From an uncultured Lachnospiraceae bacterium (GTDB lineage: Bacteria > Bacillota > Clostridia > Lachnospirales > Lachnospiraceae): DNA of 64,000 nt. The translations under genes were made by a program, and so were the position numbers. This document shows positions 42,737 through 51,799 of this stretch, piece by piece; position 1 is the stretch's first letter; each line of letters starts with the position of its first letter. The notes beneath the pieces are model-generated. The model had not been told where the DNA came from. It made no database searches and worked only from the letters and a program-made list of their open reading frames with translations. Where the stretch lies: positions 102,703 to 166,702 of the forward strand of contig CAMKQH010000006.1 of NCBI GenBank assembly GCA_946414885.1, given 5' to 3'.

Positions 42737-44241
42737 TGAAGGAATTTATTAGGATTCATGAAGGGGATAACGTGGTTGTTGCCCTGAAGGATCTGGCGCC
42801 CGGAACGGAGATCCGCCTGGAGGATGGCAGGATCGTAAAGGTCACGCAGGAGATTCCCGCGGGACATAAGATGGCCATCCAAAGCATTGAAAAGGGCGGA
42901 GACGTCATGAAATATGGCGCACGCATCGGAAATGCAGCGGAGCCGATCGAGGCCGGACAATGGGTTCACGTACATAATCTAAAGACGGCGCTGGGCGATC
43001 TTTTGGAGTATGCCTACGAACCCATGGCGAATTTACCCGGAGAGGGCGGGAAGCCCCAGGATGCAGGCGAAGAGCTTACGTTTCAAGGCTTCCTTCGTGA
43101 GGATGGCACTGTCGGCGTTCGCAACGAGATCTGGATCATTCCCACCGTGGGCTGCGTTAACAACGTGGCGACGGCCCTGGCGAAGAAAGTAAACGCTTAC
43201 GTGCACGGCAGCGTGGAAGAGGTCATTGCCTTCCCGCACCCCTACGGCTGTTCCCAGATGGGAGATGATCAGGAAAACACGAGAAACGTTCTCTCGGATC
43301 TCATCCATCATCCCAACGCAGGCGGCGTTTTGGTGCTGGGCCTCGGATGTGAGAACTGCAACATTCCCGTATTAAAACCCTATCTCGGGGAATATGACGA
43401 AAAGAGAGTGCGCTTCCTGGTGTGCCAGGAGGTGGAAGATGAGATGGAGGAGGGCGAGAAGCTTCTTCGCGAACTCATCGATCAGGCGGCTTTATTGGAG
43501 CGTCAGCCCCTGCCGGCATCCAAGCTGATCATCGGCATGAAGTGCGGCGGAAGCGATGGCTTTTCCGGGATTACGGCAAATCCTCTTGTCGGAAGATTTT
43601 CAGATCTTCTGATCGCAAGGGGCGGCACGACGATCCTCACGGAGGTGCCGGAGATGTTTGGTGCGGAGACCATACTCATGAACCGCTGTGCCAACCGCGA
43701 ACTTTTTGACCAGACCGTCTGCCTCATCAATGACTTTAAGAATTACTACAAGGAAAACCATCAGACCATATATGAGAATCCTTCGCCCGGCAATAAGAAG
43801 GGCGGTATCTCGACGCTGGAGGATAAATCATTAGGTTGTACGCAGAAATCCGGCAGCGCTCCCGTGGAAGGCGTTTTGGCATATGGACAGCGCGTTACCA
43901 CGCCCGGACTGAATCTTCTTTCCGCACCTGGAAATGACCTTGTGGCGGCCACGGCCCTCGCGGCAAGCGGTGCCCAGATCGTCCTGTTTACGACCGGACG
44001 CGGCACGCCCTTTGCCTCACCCGTCCCCACCATAAAGATTTCGAGCAACTCGAATCTGGCGGAAAGAAAAAAGAACTGGATCGATTTCAACGCAGGTACC
44101 CTGTTAGAGGATGCGGAGCTTTCCGAGCAAGGCACAAACCTGCTAAACTATGTCCTTGAGGTTGCCTCCGGCAAGAAGGTTCGCAGCGAGCTGGCCGGCT
44201 TCCACGACATGGCAATCTTCAAGCAAGGCGTGACCCTGTAA
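42736..44241 (+). CDS. uxaA: Altronate dehydratase
   Basis: A 501-residue dehydratase converting D-altronate to 2-keto-3-deoxygluconate. The N-terminal SAF-like domain (residues 1-95) is followed by the main domain: VRNEIWIIPTVGCVNN, HPYGCSQMGDD, LGLGCENCNIPV and GMKCGGSDGFSGITANP, whose cysteines and histidines are characteristic of UxaA/GarD. The coding sequence contains a 12-bp match to the operator core at 43189-43200. A palindromic element follows the stop (44269). Confidence 0.96.
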   Translation: MKEFIRIHEGDNVVVALKDLAPGTEIRLEDGRIVKVTQEIPAGHKMAIQSIEKGGDVMKYGARIGNAAEPIEAGQWVHVHNLKTALGDLLEYAYEPMANLPGEGGKPQDAGEELTFQGFLREDGTVGVRNEIWIIPTVGCVNNVATALAKKVNAYVHGSVEEVIAFPHPYGCSQMGDDQENTRNVLSDLIHHPNAGGVLVLGLGCENCNIPVLKPYLGEYDEKRVRFLVCQEVEDEMEEGEKLLRELIDQAALLERQPLPASKLIIGMKCGGSDGFSGITANPLVGRFSDLLIARGGTTILTEVPEMFGAETILMNRCANRELFDQTVCLINDFKNYYKENHQTIYENPSPGNKKGGISTLEDKSLGCTQKSGSAPVEGVLAYGQRVTTPGLNLLSAPGNDLVAATALAASGAQIVLFTTGRGTPFASPVPTIKISSNSNLAERKKNWIDFNAGTLLEDAELSEQGTNLLNYVLEVASGKKVRSELAGFHDMAIFKQGVTL

Positions 44242-44268
44242 CCAAGGGTAAGAGTAGGGATAAGGAAA

Positions 44269-44348
44269 GACTCGGGGGCCTGCCCGGGAGCGTCCTTCCG
44301 CTAGGCTTTTCTACCTGGAAAGACGCTCCCGGACATCCCCCTCGAGGT
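44269..44348. repeat. Palindromic intergenic element, copy A
   Basis: Inner stem: CCGGGAGCGTC (44284-44294) mirrors GACGCTCCCGG (44322-44332) perfectly. Outer ends: CTCGGGGG (44271-44278) and CCCCCTCGAG (44337-44346). The same outer ends frame a different inner stem at 50481. It lies 28 bases after uxaA and has no T tract, so mRNA stabilisation or a mobile palindromic repeat is likelier than a simple terminator. Confidence 0.6.
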
Positions 44349-44456
44349 TACCGAAATCTTACGTTGCCAACGCTACAACATGTCAACAAAACAAGCTATA
44401 TAGATCACATGCGTTGCGTTGAACCCGCGAAACAGCAGATTATTGCAACGGGGTAA

Positions 44457-44538
44457 GCCATTTCGAATGACTCCCCGGGCTGCGTATACACTCGAGGGGC
44501 CATTTCGAATGACTCCCCGGGCTGCCTATAACCCCGAG
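44457..44538. repeat. 27-bp direct repeats and reversed palindromic element, copy C
   Basis: The 27-bp sequence beginning GCCATTTCGAATGACTCC occurs at 44457-44483 and 44499-44525 (period 42). Around the second copy CTCGAGGGG (44491-44499) and CCCCGAG (44532-44538) are the outer ends of elements A and B in reverse order. Together with copy A these fill most of the 320-base gap between uxaA and kduD; I see no other feature there. Confidence 0.6.
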
Positions 44539-44561
44539 ACATATAAAAGGAGGAACACAAA

Positions 44562-45365
44562 ATGAGCTTTGTAAACAAGTTTTCACTGGAAGGAAAGATC
44601 GCCCTCGTGACGGGCGCATCCTACGGCATCGGCTTTGCCATCGCATCCGCGTATGCGGAGGCCGGCGCAACCATCTGCTTCAATGACATCAATCAGGAGC
44701 TGGTGGACAAAGGCCTTGCGGCATATGAAGAGAAAGGCATCAAGGCACATGGCTACGTCTGCGACGTGACGGATGAAAAGCAGGTACAGGCCTTGGTGGC
44801 AAAGATTGAGGAAGAGGTCGGCGTGATCGACGTTCTTGTAAACAACGCCGGCATTATCAAGAGAATCCCCATGATCGAGATGAGCGCGGAAGACTTCCGC
44901 AAGGTCATCGACGTAGACCTGAACGCACCCTTTATCGTATCTAAGGCAGTGCTGCCCTCCATGATCAAAAAGGGTCACGGCAAGATCATTAACATTTGCT
45001 CCATGATGTCGGAGCTTGGCCGCGAGACCGTGTCCGCATACGCGGCAGCCAAGGGCGGTTTGAAAATGCTTACACGCAATATTTGTTCTGAGTATGGCCA
45101 ATACAACATTCAGTGTAACGGAATCGGACCCGGTTACATTGAAACGCCCCAGACGGCACCTCTTCGCGAGATTCAGCCGGATGGCTCAAGACATCCCTTC
45201 GATCAATTCATCTGCGCAAAGACGCCTGCGAACAGATGGCTGAAAACTGAAGAATTACAAGGTCCTGCAGTGTTCCTGGCATCTGACGCGTCTGATGCCG
45301 TAAACGGACACATCCTCTACGTGGACGGCGGAATCCTTGCTTACATTGGCAAACAGCCCGGCTAA
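44562..45365 (+). CDS. kduD: SDR dehydrogenase, 2-dehydro-3-deoxy-D-gluconate 5-dehydrogenase type
   Basis: A 267-residue classical SDR: cofactor motif TGASYGIG, NNAG, catalytic Ser in ICSMMSE and YAAAKGG (YxxxK). C-terminal DGGILAYIGKQP is typical of the KduD/gluconate 5-dehydrogenase group. With kduI in the same locus, reduction of DKII to 2-keto-3-deoxygluconate is the best role; gluconate 5-dehydrogenase (idnO-like) is the alternative. AGGAGG lies 8 bases before the ATG. No kdgK or kdgA is in the window. Confidence 0.85.
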   Translation: MSFVNKFSLEGKIALVTGASYGIGFAIASAYAEAGATICFNDINQELVDKGLAAYEEKGIKAHGYVCDVTDEKQVQALVAKIEEEVGVIDVLVNNAGIIKRIPMIEMSAEDFRKVIDVDLNAPFIVSKAVLPSMIKKGHGKIINICSMMSELGRETVSAYAAAKGGLKMLTRNICSEYGQYNIQCNGIGPGYIETPQTAPLREIQPDGSRHPFDQFICAKTPANRWLKTEELQGPAVFLASDASDAVNGHILYVDGGILAYIGKQPG

Positions 45366-45462
45366 AAAACAGCCATCACGCCGCAACAAAAAGTAGGCAA
45401 AATGCGTGAATCGATTTACCTTCAGACCCCATAAACATTCTTTTGAAAATCACGTTTTTTTC

Positions 45463-45491
45463 TTGTAAAAGGGAAAGAAACGTGATATTCT
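45463..45491 (+). promoter_or_regulatory. Predicted promoter of the pectin transporter operon
   Basis: TTGTAA (45463-45468), 17 bases, TATTCT (45486-45491), followed directly by an operator at 45503. Confidence 0.45.
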
Positions 45492-45502
45492 TGAGATATG
45501 AA

Positions 45503-45516
45503 TGAAAACGCTTACA
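45503..45516. promoter_or_regulatory. LacI-type operator before the transporter operon
   Basis: TGAAAACGCTTACA differs from the uxaB operator (TGTAAACGCTTACA) at one position and lies about 11 bases after the predicted -10. A further half-site, ATGTAAAAACATT, follows at 45520. Confidence 0.65.
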
Positions 45517-45580
45517 TTAAATGTAAAAACATTAACTCGACGAAGAAAATGGAAGCGATTTTGAAGAAGGGAGACGGAGG

Positions 45581-46168
45581 ATGGGACCGCACATAAGCGT
45601 GGAACAATATCGCGGCATAGATCTGTTTTTCCTTGCGCTCATCACCTTTGTCTCGGAGCTTCTCATCACCTTTGCCGCGAGCAGGTGGTTTCCTGACCAG
45701 CTATATACCGTTTCGGCGGTGGCGGCCATCACGGCGATCGTCATGGTTCGCTGGAAGGGCTACGCCGCGATCCAAGCCTTGACCGGAGGCGTGGCGATCT
45801 GCATTGGCCTCGGCGCGGAGCCGAAGCAATGGGTGATCTACTGCATCGGAAATCTGTTTTCACTGGGCGCACTGTTATTCCTGAAAAAATGCGGCGAAGG
45901 TAAGATACGTACAAACGCCGTGTGGACCATCGTATACGGCGCATTGACCTTGCTGATGATGCAGACGGGAAGGACAATCCTGGCCCTGATCTTCGGAGGC
46001 ACGCTTCGCGAAGCCCTTGCATTTTACGCGACGGATTCCCTGTCCTACGTCTTTACGGCAGTGATCCTTTGGATCGCCGGCAGGCAGGATGGAATCTTAG
46101 AAGACCAAAAAGAATACCTGGCACGCCTGCATGCCGAGATGGAAGCAGGGAGAGAGGAGATTCAATGA
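45581..46168 (+). CDS. Small integral membrane protein at head of transporter operon
   Basis: A 195-residue protein with five or six hydrophobic segments and a charged C-terminal tail (EDQKEYLARLHAEMEAGREE). The overall look is like the substrate-binding S component of ECF importers, but I cannot point to a named family motif. GGGAGACGGAGG precedes the ATG. It overlaps the permease gene by ATGA, so the two are made together. It may assist the oligogalacturonide importer. Confidence 0.55.
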   Translation: MGPHISVEQYRGIDLFFLALITFVSELLITFAASRWFPDQLYTVSAVAAITAIVMVRWKGYAAIQALTGGVAICIGLGAEPKQWVIYCIGNLFSLGALLFLKKCGEGKIRTNAVWTIVYGALTLLMMQTGRTILALIFGGTLREALAFYATDSLSYVFTAVILWIAGRQDGILEDQKEYLARLHAEMEAGREEIQ

Positions 46169-47217
46169 ACTCTAAAGCTGCGGATTATTTGATTTATGAC
46201 GAAGAAGCAAAAGTATATAAAGAGAATCCCGAGCAAGTGGTAAGGGATGACGTGGAGAAGCATTACTGGCTTCACGTAGGCAGGACCATAATAAAGGATT
46301 GGCGCCTTTATCTCATGCTGTTGCCGATGCTTCTCGTATTCTTGTTTTGGCGTTATTTCCCCATGTACGAGTTGCTCGGATGCTTTAAGCGATATGATGA
46401 GATTCTTCCCGTATCCGAGAGACTTTTCACGGGTTTCTCGTATTTTAAACAGCTCCTGGTCGGCGGAGACAAGCTTTCCCTGGAGTTCTGGAGGGCACTT
46501 CGAAACACGTTCCTCCTTTCCTTCTACGGACTTTGCTTTGGCTTCCCGATGCCCATCATCCTTGCATTATTCTTCAACGAGGTTCGCTCCGACGTAACGA
46601 GAAGCGTGTTCCAGGTAATGACGTATCTGCCGAAGTTCATGTCAACGGTTGTCATGACCTCCCTGACCATCATGTTGGTCAAGGGCGCATCCTCCATGAA
46701 CGGCATGGGCGTCGTATCCCAGGCACTGGTTTCCCTTGGACTTATCAGCAATGACGTGGGAGCCGCAGGTCTCTTAAATCAGCCCGGTCTTTTCCGTGCG
46801 ATCTATCAGATCACCGGAATCTGGGAGGGAGCAGGATATGACAGCATCGTTTTCTTCGCGGCGATCATCGCGATCTCCCCTACGAGCTACGAGGCGGCGC
46901 AGATCGACGGCGCGGGCAAGATGGCCCAGATGAAGTACGTGGTTCTGCCCAGCATTCTTTCCACCGTGGTCATCATGTTGATCACGAGGATCGGACATCT
47001 TCTCAGCGTTGGATACGAGAAGGTCCTCCTTCTTTACAATCTGAATACGTACGTAACGGCAGACGTTGTTTCCACGTTCGCACAGAGATACGGAATTCTT
47101 TCGAACAATAAGGGAATCGCGTCAGCGGCAGAGATGATGAATAATCTGATCGGCATGCTTCTTGTGATCGGTGCCAACACCATTGCCCGCAAGGCCTCCA
47201 ATACGTCGCTCTACTAA
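46165..47217 (+). CDS. LplB-type ABC sugar permease
   Basis: A 350-residue permease with a long cytoplasmic N-terminus (about 50 residues), six membrane helices and the EAA loop YEAAQIDGAGKMAQMKYVVLP. It matches LplB/YtcP-partner permeases that import oligosaccharides such as oligogalacturonides in Firmicutes. ATG 46165 gives a 4-base overlap with the preceding gene; the longer frame from 45922 runs inside that gene. It partners the permease at 47259 and the lipoprotein at 48250. Confidence 0.93.
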   Translation: MNSKAADYLIYDEEAKVYKENPEQVVRDDVEKHYWLHVGRTIIKDWRLYLMLLPMLLVFLFWRYFPMYELLGCFKRYDEILPVSERLFTGFSYFKQLLVGGDKLSLEFWRALRNTFLLSFYGLCFGFPMPIILALFFNEVRSDVTRSVFQVMTYLPKFMSTVVMTSLTIMLVKGASSMNGMGVVSQALVSLGLISNDVGAAGLLNQPGLFRAIYQITGIWEGAGYDSIVFFAAIIAISPTSYEAAQIDGAGKMAQMKYVVLPSILSTVVIMLITRIGHLLSVGYEKVLLLYNLNTYVTADVVSTFAQRYGILSNNKGIASAAEMMNNLIGMLLVIGANTIARKASNTSLY

Positions 47218-47258
47218 ATGGCATTAGCATCCTTCCGTAAAAAATACTGGGGGTAACA

Positions 47259-48149
47259 ATGAAAAGAAAACTTGAAATCTCAGAATTGATTTTTAAGATC
47301 ATCAGCTATACGCTGCTTGCCGTGTTCTCACTGGCATGTCTGTACCCGTTCGTCTATGCGATCTCATCGGCGCTTTCAGGCTATGACGCGGTGATGGACG
47401 GTACGGTGGTTCTGTTCCCAAAGGACATACAGTTCGAAGCCTTCTCCAGAATGTTTAATGACAACCTGTTTTGGAATTCCTACTCCAACACGCTGTTCCT
47501 TGCATTCTACGGAACACTTTGGGCACTTGGCGTTGCGATCCTTGGCGGTTATGCCCTTTCCAAGAAAAGATTATTGTTCCGCAAGACCTTCAATTTTTTC
47601 CTGGTATTCACCATGTGGTTTTCTGCAGGACTGGTTCCCCAGTATCTGAATTACCTGGCAACCCAGAGAGTCTTTTCCAAGGTCGGCATCAACGATGACA
47701 AATGGCTCGTGGTGATCGCCATGGGTATGGCAGCGATGAACGTGATCCTTCTTAGAAATGCCTTCGAGGGCGTTCCTTCGGAGATCGAGGAGGCGGCCAT
47801 CGTGGACGGCGCAACGGAGCTTCAGGTCCTTGGAAAGGTATACATACCCATGACGAAGTCCACCATCGCGACGGTAGCACTTTTCTTCGCCATCTCCAGA
47901 TGGAACGGATATTATTGGGCGAGACAGATGATCAGGGATTCCAACGAGCATCCGCTGCAGGTTTTCATCAGACTTAAGCTTGAGGAGTTCCAGGATCCCG
48001 AGCAGATGGCCGGTTGGAGAGAGGCATACGCCTCCGATTCCGTGATCTATGCTTTGATCGTATGTTCCGTGATCCCGATCCTGATCATTTATCCCTTCAT
48101 CCAAAAGTATTTTGCGAAGGGTACCAATTCAGGCGGCGTGAAGGAATAA
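47259..48149 (+). CDS. LplC/YtcP-type ABC sugar permease
   Basis: A 296-residue second permease, MalG/ThuG superfamily, with six helices and the EAA loop IEEAAIVDGATELQVLGKVYIP. The C-terminus FIQKYFAKGTNSGGVKE is the characteristic ending of YtcP/LplC proteins. It pairs with the permease encoded 41 bases upstream. Confidence 0.94.
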   Translation: MKRKLEISELIFKIISYTLLAVFSLACLYPFVYAISSALSGYDAVMDGTVVLFPKDIQFEAFSRMFNDNLFWNSYSNTLFLAFYGTLWALGVAILGGYALSKKRLLFRKTFNFFLVFTMWFSAGLVPQYLNYLATQRVFSKVGINDDKWLVVIAMGMAAMNVILLRNAFEGVPSEIEEAAIVDGATELQVLGKVYIPMTKSTIATVALFFAISRWNGYYWARQMIRDSNEHPLQVFIRLKLEEFQDPEQMAGWREAYASDSVIYALIVCSVIPILIIYPFIQKYFAKGTNSGGVKE

Positions 48150-48249
48150 AATTTTAACAATGGTTGTTCGCCGGACAAAAGGAGAGAAAGCCCGGATAAC
48201 AATAGAAAAAGGTAACAATTTTGGGTAACAAAAACTAAAGGAGGAAATT

Positions 48250-50469
48250 ATGAAAAGACGAGTTCTCAAAAGACTTATGGCAGTTTGTACTGCTGCGCTG
48301 GTCACGCTGAGTGCCTGCGGCAACAGTGCGATCGACGATGCCATTAAGAGCGCTGAAAGCTCTAATCAGGCATCTTCCGCGGAAAGCTCCGCAGTAGCAT
48401 CCAGCTCTGAGGTGGGAGATCCCGGACAGCCTGAAGTTGAGCTCCTTAGCTTCAAGGAAGGCACCGTGCTCAGAATGGCATGTGGTTACAACAATGCAAA
48501 GACGGGTCTGCGCTTTGACGCAGACGTAGCCAAGGATGGCGTGACCCTCGCTGACGGCGTGACCTATCACACCGGCGACTTCAAGCCGACTTGGGTGGAA
48601 GTACAGAAGATCCTTGGATTTACCATCGAAGATAAGTACGAGGGTGATAAGGATACGGATAACTACACGAAGTGGACTGCAGACGCAGGTACCCTCGCAT
48701 CCGTTGACATGTTCTCCGGAAGTGCCTCTCAGCTTCAGGAGGGCGGTGCGGCAGGACAGGTAGTTAACATCGCTGAATATCTTGACCTGATGCCTAACCT
48801 CAAGGCATTCCTTGCAGACAAGCCCATTGTCCGCATGGCACTGACTGGTTCCGTAGAGGGAGACGACGCAGGTGCAATTTATGCTTCACCTTATTTTGAC
48901 GGACTGGATGACATCGAGAAGATGCCTCTGATGCGTGCAGACTGGGTAGTAACCCTGCTTGACGGCGACGGAGAGTTTACCGCAGCCTCCAGCGACAAGA
49001 CTGCAAAGCCCGTATATCAGCCTTACATGCCTACCAGCGGCAAGGTTGACGTTGACGTAGTTAAGGCTGACGCATCCGGCGTTGAGAAGATCAGCAAGGA
49101 TTATGACGCAGCCGGAAACATTATCGCTAACATGAACGCTAAGGGTTCCATGACCGGCGTAGAAGCAGTTAACATGCTTCGTGAGTATATCGACAAGGCT
49201 TACAACGGATATTATGGCACCAACAGATCTAACCTGTTCATCGGCCAGAACGCAGCTTGGGACGCAGACGAGATGGTAGCACTTCTTCGTTGCGTAGTTG
49301 CGAACTCCGCAACCCTGAATGGCAACGGCACGAAGGTACAGGGCCTGTTCTCCCGTGAGGAGGCTAACAACTCCCGCCGTGCAGACATTTACAGGATCGC
49401 AGGCATTCTCTTTGGCGTAAGAGGTCTTGAGTCCCGCCAGGATTTCCTGTACTTCGACAAGGATGGCAAGCTTCATGATGCAAGAAGTGAGGAAGCTACC
49501 TACGCAGCACTCCTTCGCATGAACGACATGGTGAAGGAAGGCCTCATCTCCGCAGACTTTGTTGCATCCTCCTCCGACATCGGAACGAAGAGCGACAACT
49601 ATCTGAAGGATGACTTCGGATTCATGAGCTATGACTACAACCAGACCCAGACCATCTTCAACGAGAATGGCACCCTGCAGGATGGCGAGAAGTACATGGC
49701 AGTCATGATCCCCGTTGCAAGATGGAATGACGGCACCGGCGAGAAGTTCATGAGATTTACCGAATCCTGGAGATCCGCTAAGCCCGGTGGATGGGCAATT
49801 TCCAAGCCCGGTGTTGGCAATGATCAGGATAAGCTCTACGCAGCACTGAAGCTCATCGATTATGCATACAGCGAGGAAGGCCACATCCTGATGAGCTATG
49901 GTCCCGCAGCATTCCGTGATGATGCAAACACCTTTGATTTCTACGGTGAGCAGATGCCTCACGTTTCCGCTAAGAACTATGAAGACCTGTGGAAGCTGGC
50001 AAAGGGTAACTACACCAACTACGCACGTCAGTACCTTGGTTCTACCCTTTCCTTCAACAAGACCCAGGCATTCGAGATGGAGTGCACCACGGCCGTTGGT
50101 AAGGAAGGCTTAAAGAACGTGACCACCGCCATTTCCTTCGGCCTGATCAAGCATCCTGAGCTGACCCTGAACTCCAACATGTGGTATACCATCGTTCCTA
50201 CCGTGCTTCCTACCTCTGAGACCGACAACGACACCCTGAAGGGTTACACCGAGCTGAGCGGAAGCTTCTCCACCAACAAGCTGGAGAACAACGTGCTTCT
50301 GAACGTGATCATCCGCGGTACCACCGCTGAGAACAGCTCCGCATCCGGCGTTGCAGCAGATCAGGCAGCCAGCACCATCATGAACGATTGGCACGGCAAG
50401 CAGTATCTTGCAATCAAGCAGCAGGCGTGGGAGAGCCTTAGGGACTACGCAGCAGAAAATTTCAAATAA
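48250..50469 (+). CDS. Extracellular solute-binding lipoprotein for the pectin importer
   Basis: A 739-residue lipoprotein. The signal peptide ends in LSAC with the lipid-attachment Cys23, followed by a Ser/Ala-rich linker (residues 34-55). The large mature part is the size of LplA-like/family 1 binding proteins that bring oligosaccharides to LplB/LplC permeases. The ribosome site AAAGGAGG is strong and the codon use is biased (GTA/GTT, CGT), so it is made in excess of the permeases, as is usual. A palindromic element follows the stop at 50481. Confidence 0.92.
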   Translation: MKRRVLKRLMAVCTAALVTLSACGNSAIDDAIKSAESSNQASSAESSAVASSSEVGDPGQPEVELLSFKEGTVLRMACGYNNAKTGLRFDADVAKDGVTLADGVTYHTGDFKPTWVEVQKILGFTIEDKYEGDKDTDNYTKWTADAGTLASVDMFSGSASQLQEGGAAGQVVNIAEYLDLMPNLKAFLADKPIVRMALTGSVEGDDAGAIYASPYFDGLDDIEKMPLMRADWVVTLLDGDGEFTAASSDKTAKPVYQPYMPTSGKVDVDVVKADASGVEKISKDYDAAGNIIANMNAKGSMTGVEAVNMLREYIDKAYNGYYGTNRSNLFIGQNAAWDADEMVALLRCVVANSATLNGNGTKVQGLFSREEANNSRRADIYRIAGILFGVRGLESRQDFLYFDKDGKLHDARSEEATYAALLRMNDMVKEGLISADFVASSSDIGTKSDNYLKDDFGFMSYDYNQTQTIFNENGTLQDGEKYMAVMIPVARWNDGTGEKFMRFTESWRSAKPGGWAISKPGVGNDQDKLYAALKLIDYAYSEEGHILMSYGPAAFRDDANTFDFYGEQMPHVSAKNYEDLWKLAKGNYTNYARQYLGSTLSFNKTQAFEMECTTAVGKEGLKNVTTAISFGLIKHPELTLNSNMWYTIVPTVLPTSETDNDTLKGYTELSGSFSTNKLENNVLLNVIIRGTTAENSSASGVAADQAASTIMNDWHGKQYLAIKQQAWESLRDYAAENFK

Positions 50470-50480
50470 GTGAGTGAAGG

Positions 50481-50556
50481 ACTCGGGGCTAGCCGCCGCA
50501 TTCTCGCTCTGGCACACAGGCCTGAGGCGGGAACGCGGTGGCTTCCCCTCGAGGTA
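50481..50556. repeat. Palindromic intergenic element, copy B
   Basis: Outer ends CTCGGGG (50482-50488) and CCCCTCGAG (50545-50553) are the same as in copy A at 44269, while the inner stem differs: AGCCGCCGC (50491-50499) with GCGGTGGCT (50535-50543), one G-T wobble. It lies 12 bases after the binding-protein gene, where a stabilising hairpin would keep its mRNA abundant. The rest of the gap to 50664 is unremarkable. Confidence 0.6.
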
Positions 50557-50663
50557 CTTCAAACTCCATGTTTTAAATTCACTTCTAACGGCGTAGTCAC
50601 TAACGCTCAAGAAGAAAAACAAAAAGAAGAACAATTTGCGGTCTCTGATATGGAGAATAGAAT

Positions 50664-51251
50664 ATGTACAAAAAGCAGATGGTGTTTCAAAAAGTTTTAT
50701 GTTTAATAACATTGATCGTGGGGGGGCTGGTTTTTTTATACTCCCTTGGGATTATGACGGATCTGTTTGACAGTCTGTATTCAACGATGAGAAAAAAAGA
50801 CCTGACGCAGACCACCGTGCCGGGTTCATACGTGTATTATGAGATGCAGGGCTTTAACCAGTTGTTTGTAAAGCTCGCCATTGGTTTGATCTTAGTGACG
50901 TTGGTATTGTTTCTTACGAATACCAACGTGAGAAGAAAATATTACGTTGGAAATTATTTTGCGATCCTGCTCAACGTTGCCTATGGCATTGGATTTTCCG
51001 TTTGGGCGCATACGCAGATTGAATTTTATAAAGCAAAGTTTTTGCAGATCGATTTTGTTGCATTGAAGGAGCATGCGGAAACCTGGGATACGCTTTACAC
51101 GGAGTCTACCTTCTGGTTTGACGTGCACTATGTACTCTTTGGCATTGTTCTTGTTTTGGACGTGCTTCTCCTGGCGAATCTTCTTTGGAAGAGGAGTCTT
51201 ATGAAGGGCGAGAAGCAGCTGATCGGCAAGGGAAAGGAGGCAGCGGCATGA
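50664..51251 (+). CDS. Four-helix membrane protein, accessory to ABC importer (a)
   Basis: A 195-residue protein with four hydrophobic segments (about 11-31, 68-88, 98-116, 150-172), a larger loop between the third and fourth, and a lysine-rich cytoplasmic C-terminus. No family recognised. It is followed with overlap by a second such protein and then an ATPase; the same order repeats at 52887-55206. It may be an accessory or alternative membrane part for the ATPases. Confidence 0.6.
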   Translation: MYKKQMVFQKVLCLITLIVGGLVFLYSLGIMTDLFDSLYSTMRKKDLTQTTVPGSYVYYEMQGFNQLFVKLAIGLILVTLVLFLTNTNVRRKYYVGNYFAILLNVAYGIGFSVWAHTQIEFYKAKFLQIDFVALKEHAETWDTLYTESTFWFDVHYVLFGIVLVLDVLLLANLLWKRSLMKGEKQLIGKGKEAAA

Positions 51252-51763
51252 GTGAAATGGCCTCTAAGGCTCTTAGTAATGCGGATGATGCTTACGTCAA
51301 GGTTGACAGAATGCGTTATGAAAAGAATAAGGCAAGCTCCAATCTGGCCATCCTCGCAATTTTGTTCAACGCCCTGTTTTTTGTAGAGATCTACCGGTCT
51401 GACGTCGGCACTTGGTACTATACCATCCTGATCGGTGTTTCCATCGTTTACAATCTGCTTTTCATGATGATCGTCTTTTTGATCTCTGAGGGCAGTAAGA
51501 ACTATAAGGTGCAGTATTCATGGATCGCCATCCTCATGGGCGTTTTGCAGCTGGCCAGACTTGCGGTATACCCTAGAATGGCATATGCGGCAACGACGCA
51601 GGCGACGGGTGAGGTCGTGAACGTGATGTCGAAGGCACAGTTCATCCGCGTGGTGATCTTCCTGATACTTTCCGGTCTGTGCCTGTTTCTTTCAGGAGGG
51701 GTCGGCATTGTAAAGCATACGGCCCTAAAAAAGCATTTGGAGGCCATGCAGGAGACGAAGTAA
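51248..51763 (+). CDS. Four-helix membrane protein, accessory to ABC importer (b)
   Basis: A 171-residue protein with a 35-residue charged N-terminus and four hydrophobic segments, ending in a short charged tail. ATG 51248 overlaps the previous gene by 4 bases (ATGA) and has AAAGGAGG upstream. No family recognised. In layout (cytoplasmic N-terminal extension, four helices) it corresponds to the protein at 53452. Confidence 0.6.
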   Translation: MSEMASKALSNADDAYVKVDRMRYEKNKASSNLAILAILFNALFFVEIYRSDVGTWYYTILIGVSIVYNLLFMMIVFLISEGSKNYKVQYSWIAILMGVLQLARLAVYPRMAYAATTQATGEVVNVMSKAQFIRVVIFLILSGLCLFLSGGVGIVKHTALKKHLEAMQETK

Positions 51764-51799
51764 GCATGTTCTCAAGGCAAGAGAAGGAGAAGACGATAC

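Noticed and set aside
48886..49962. 358-codon open frame on the minus strand opposite the binding-protein gene
   Set aside because: Shadow frame caused by the biased codon use of the lipoprotein gene; no start signal or homology.
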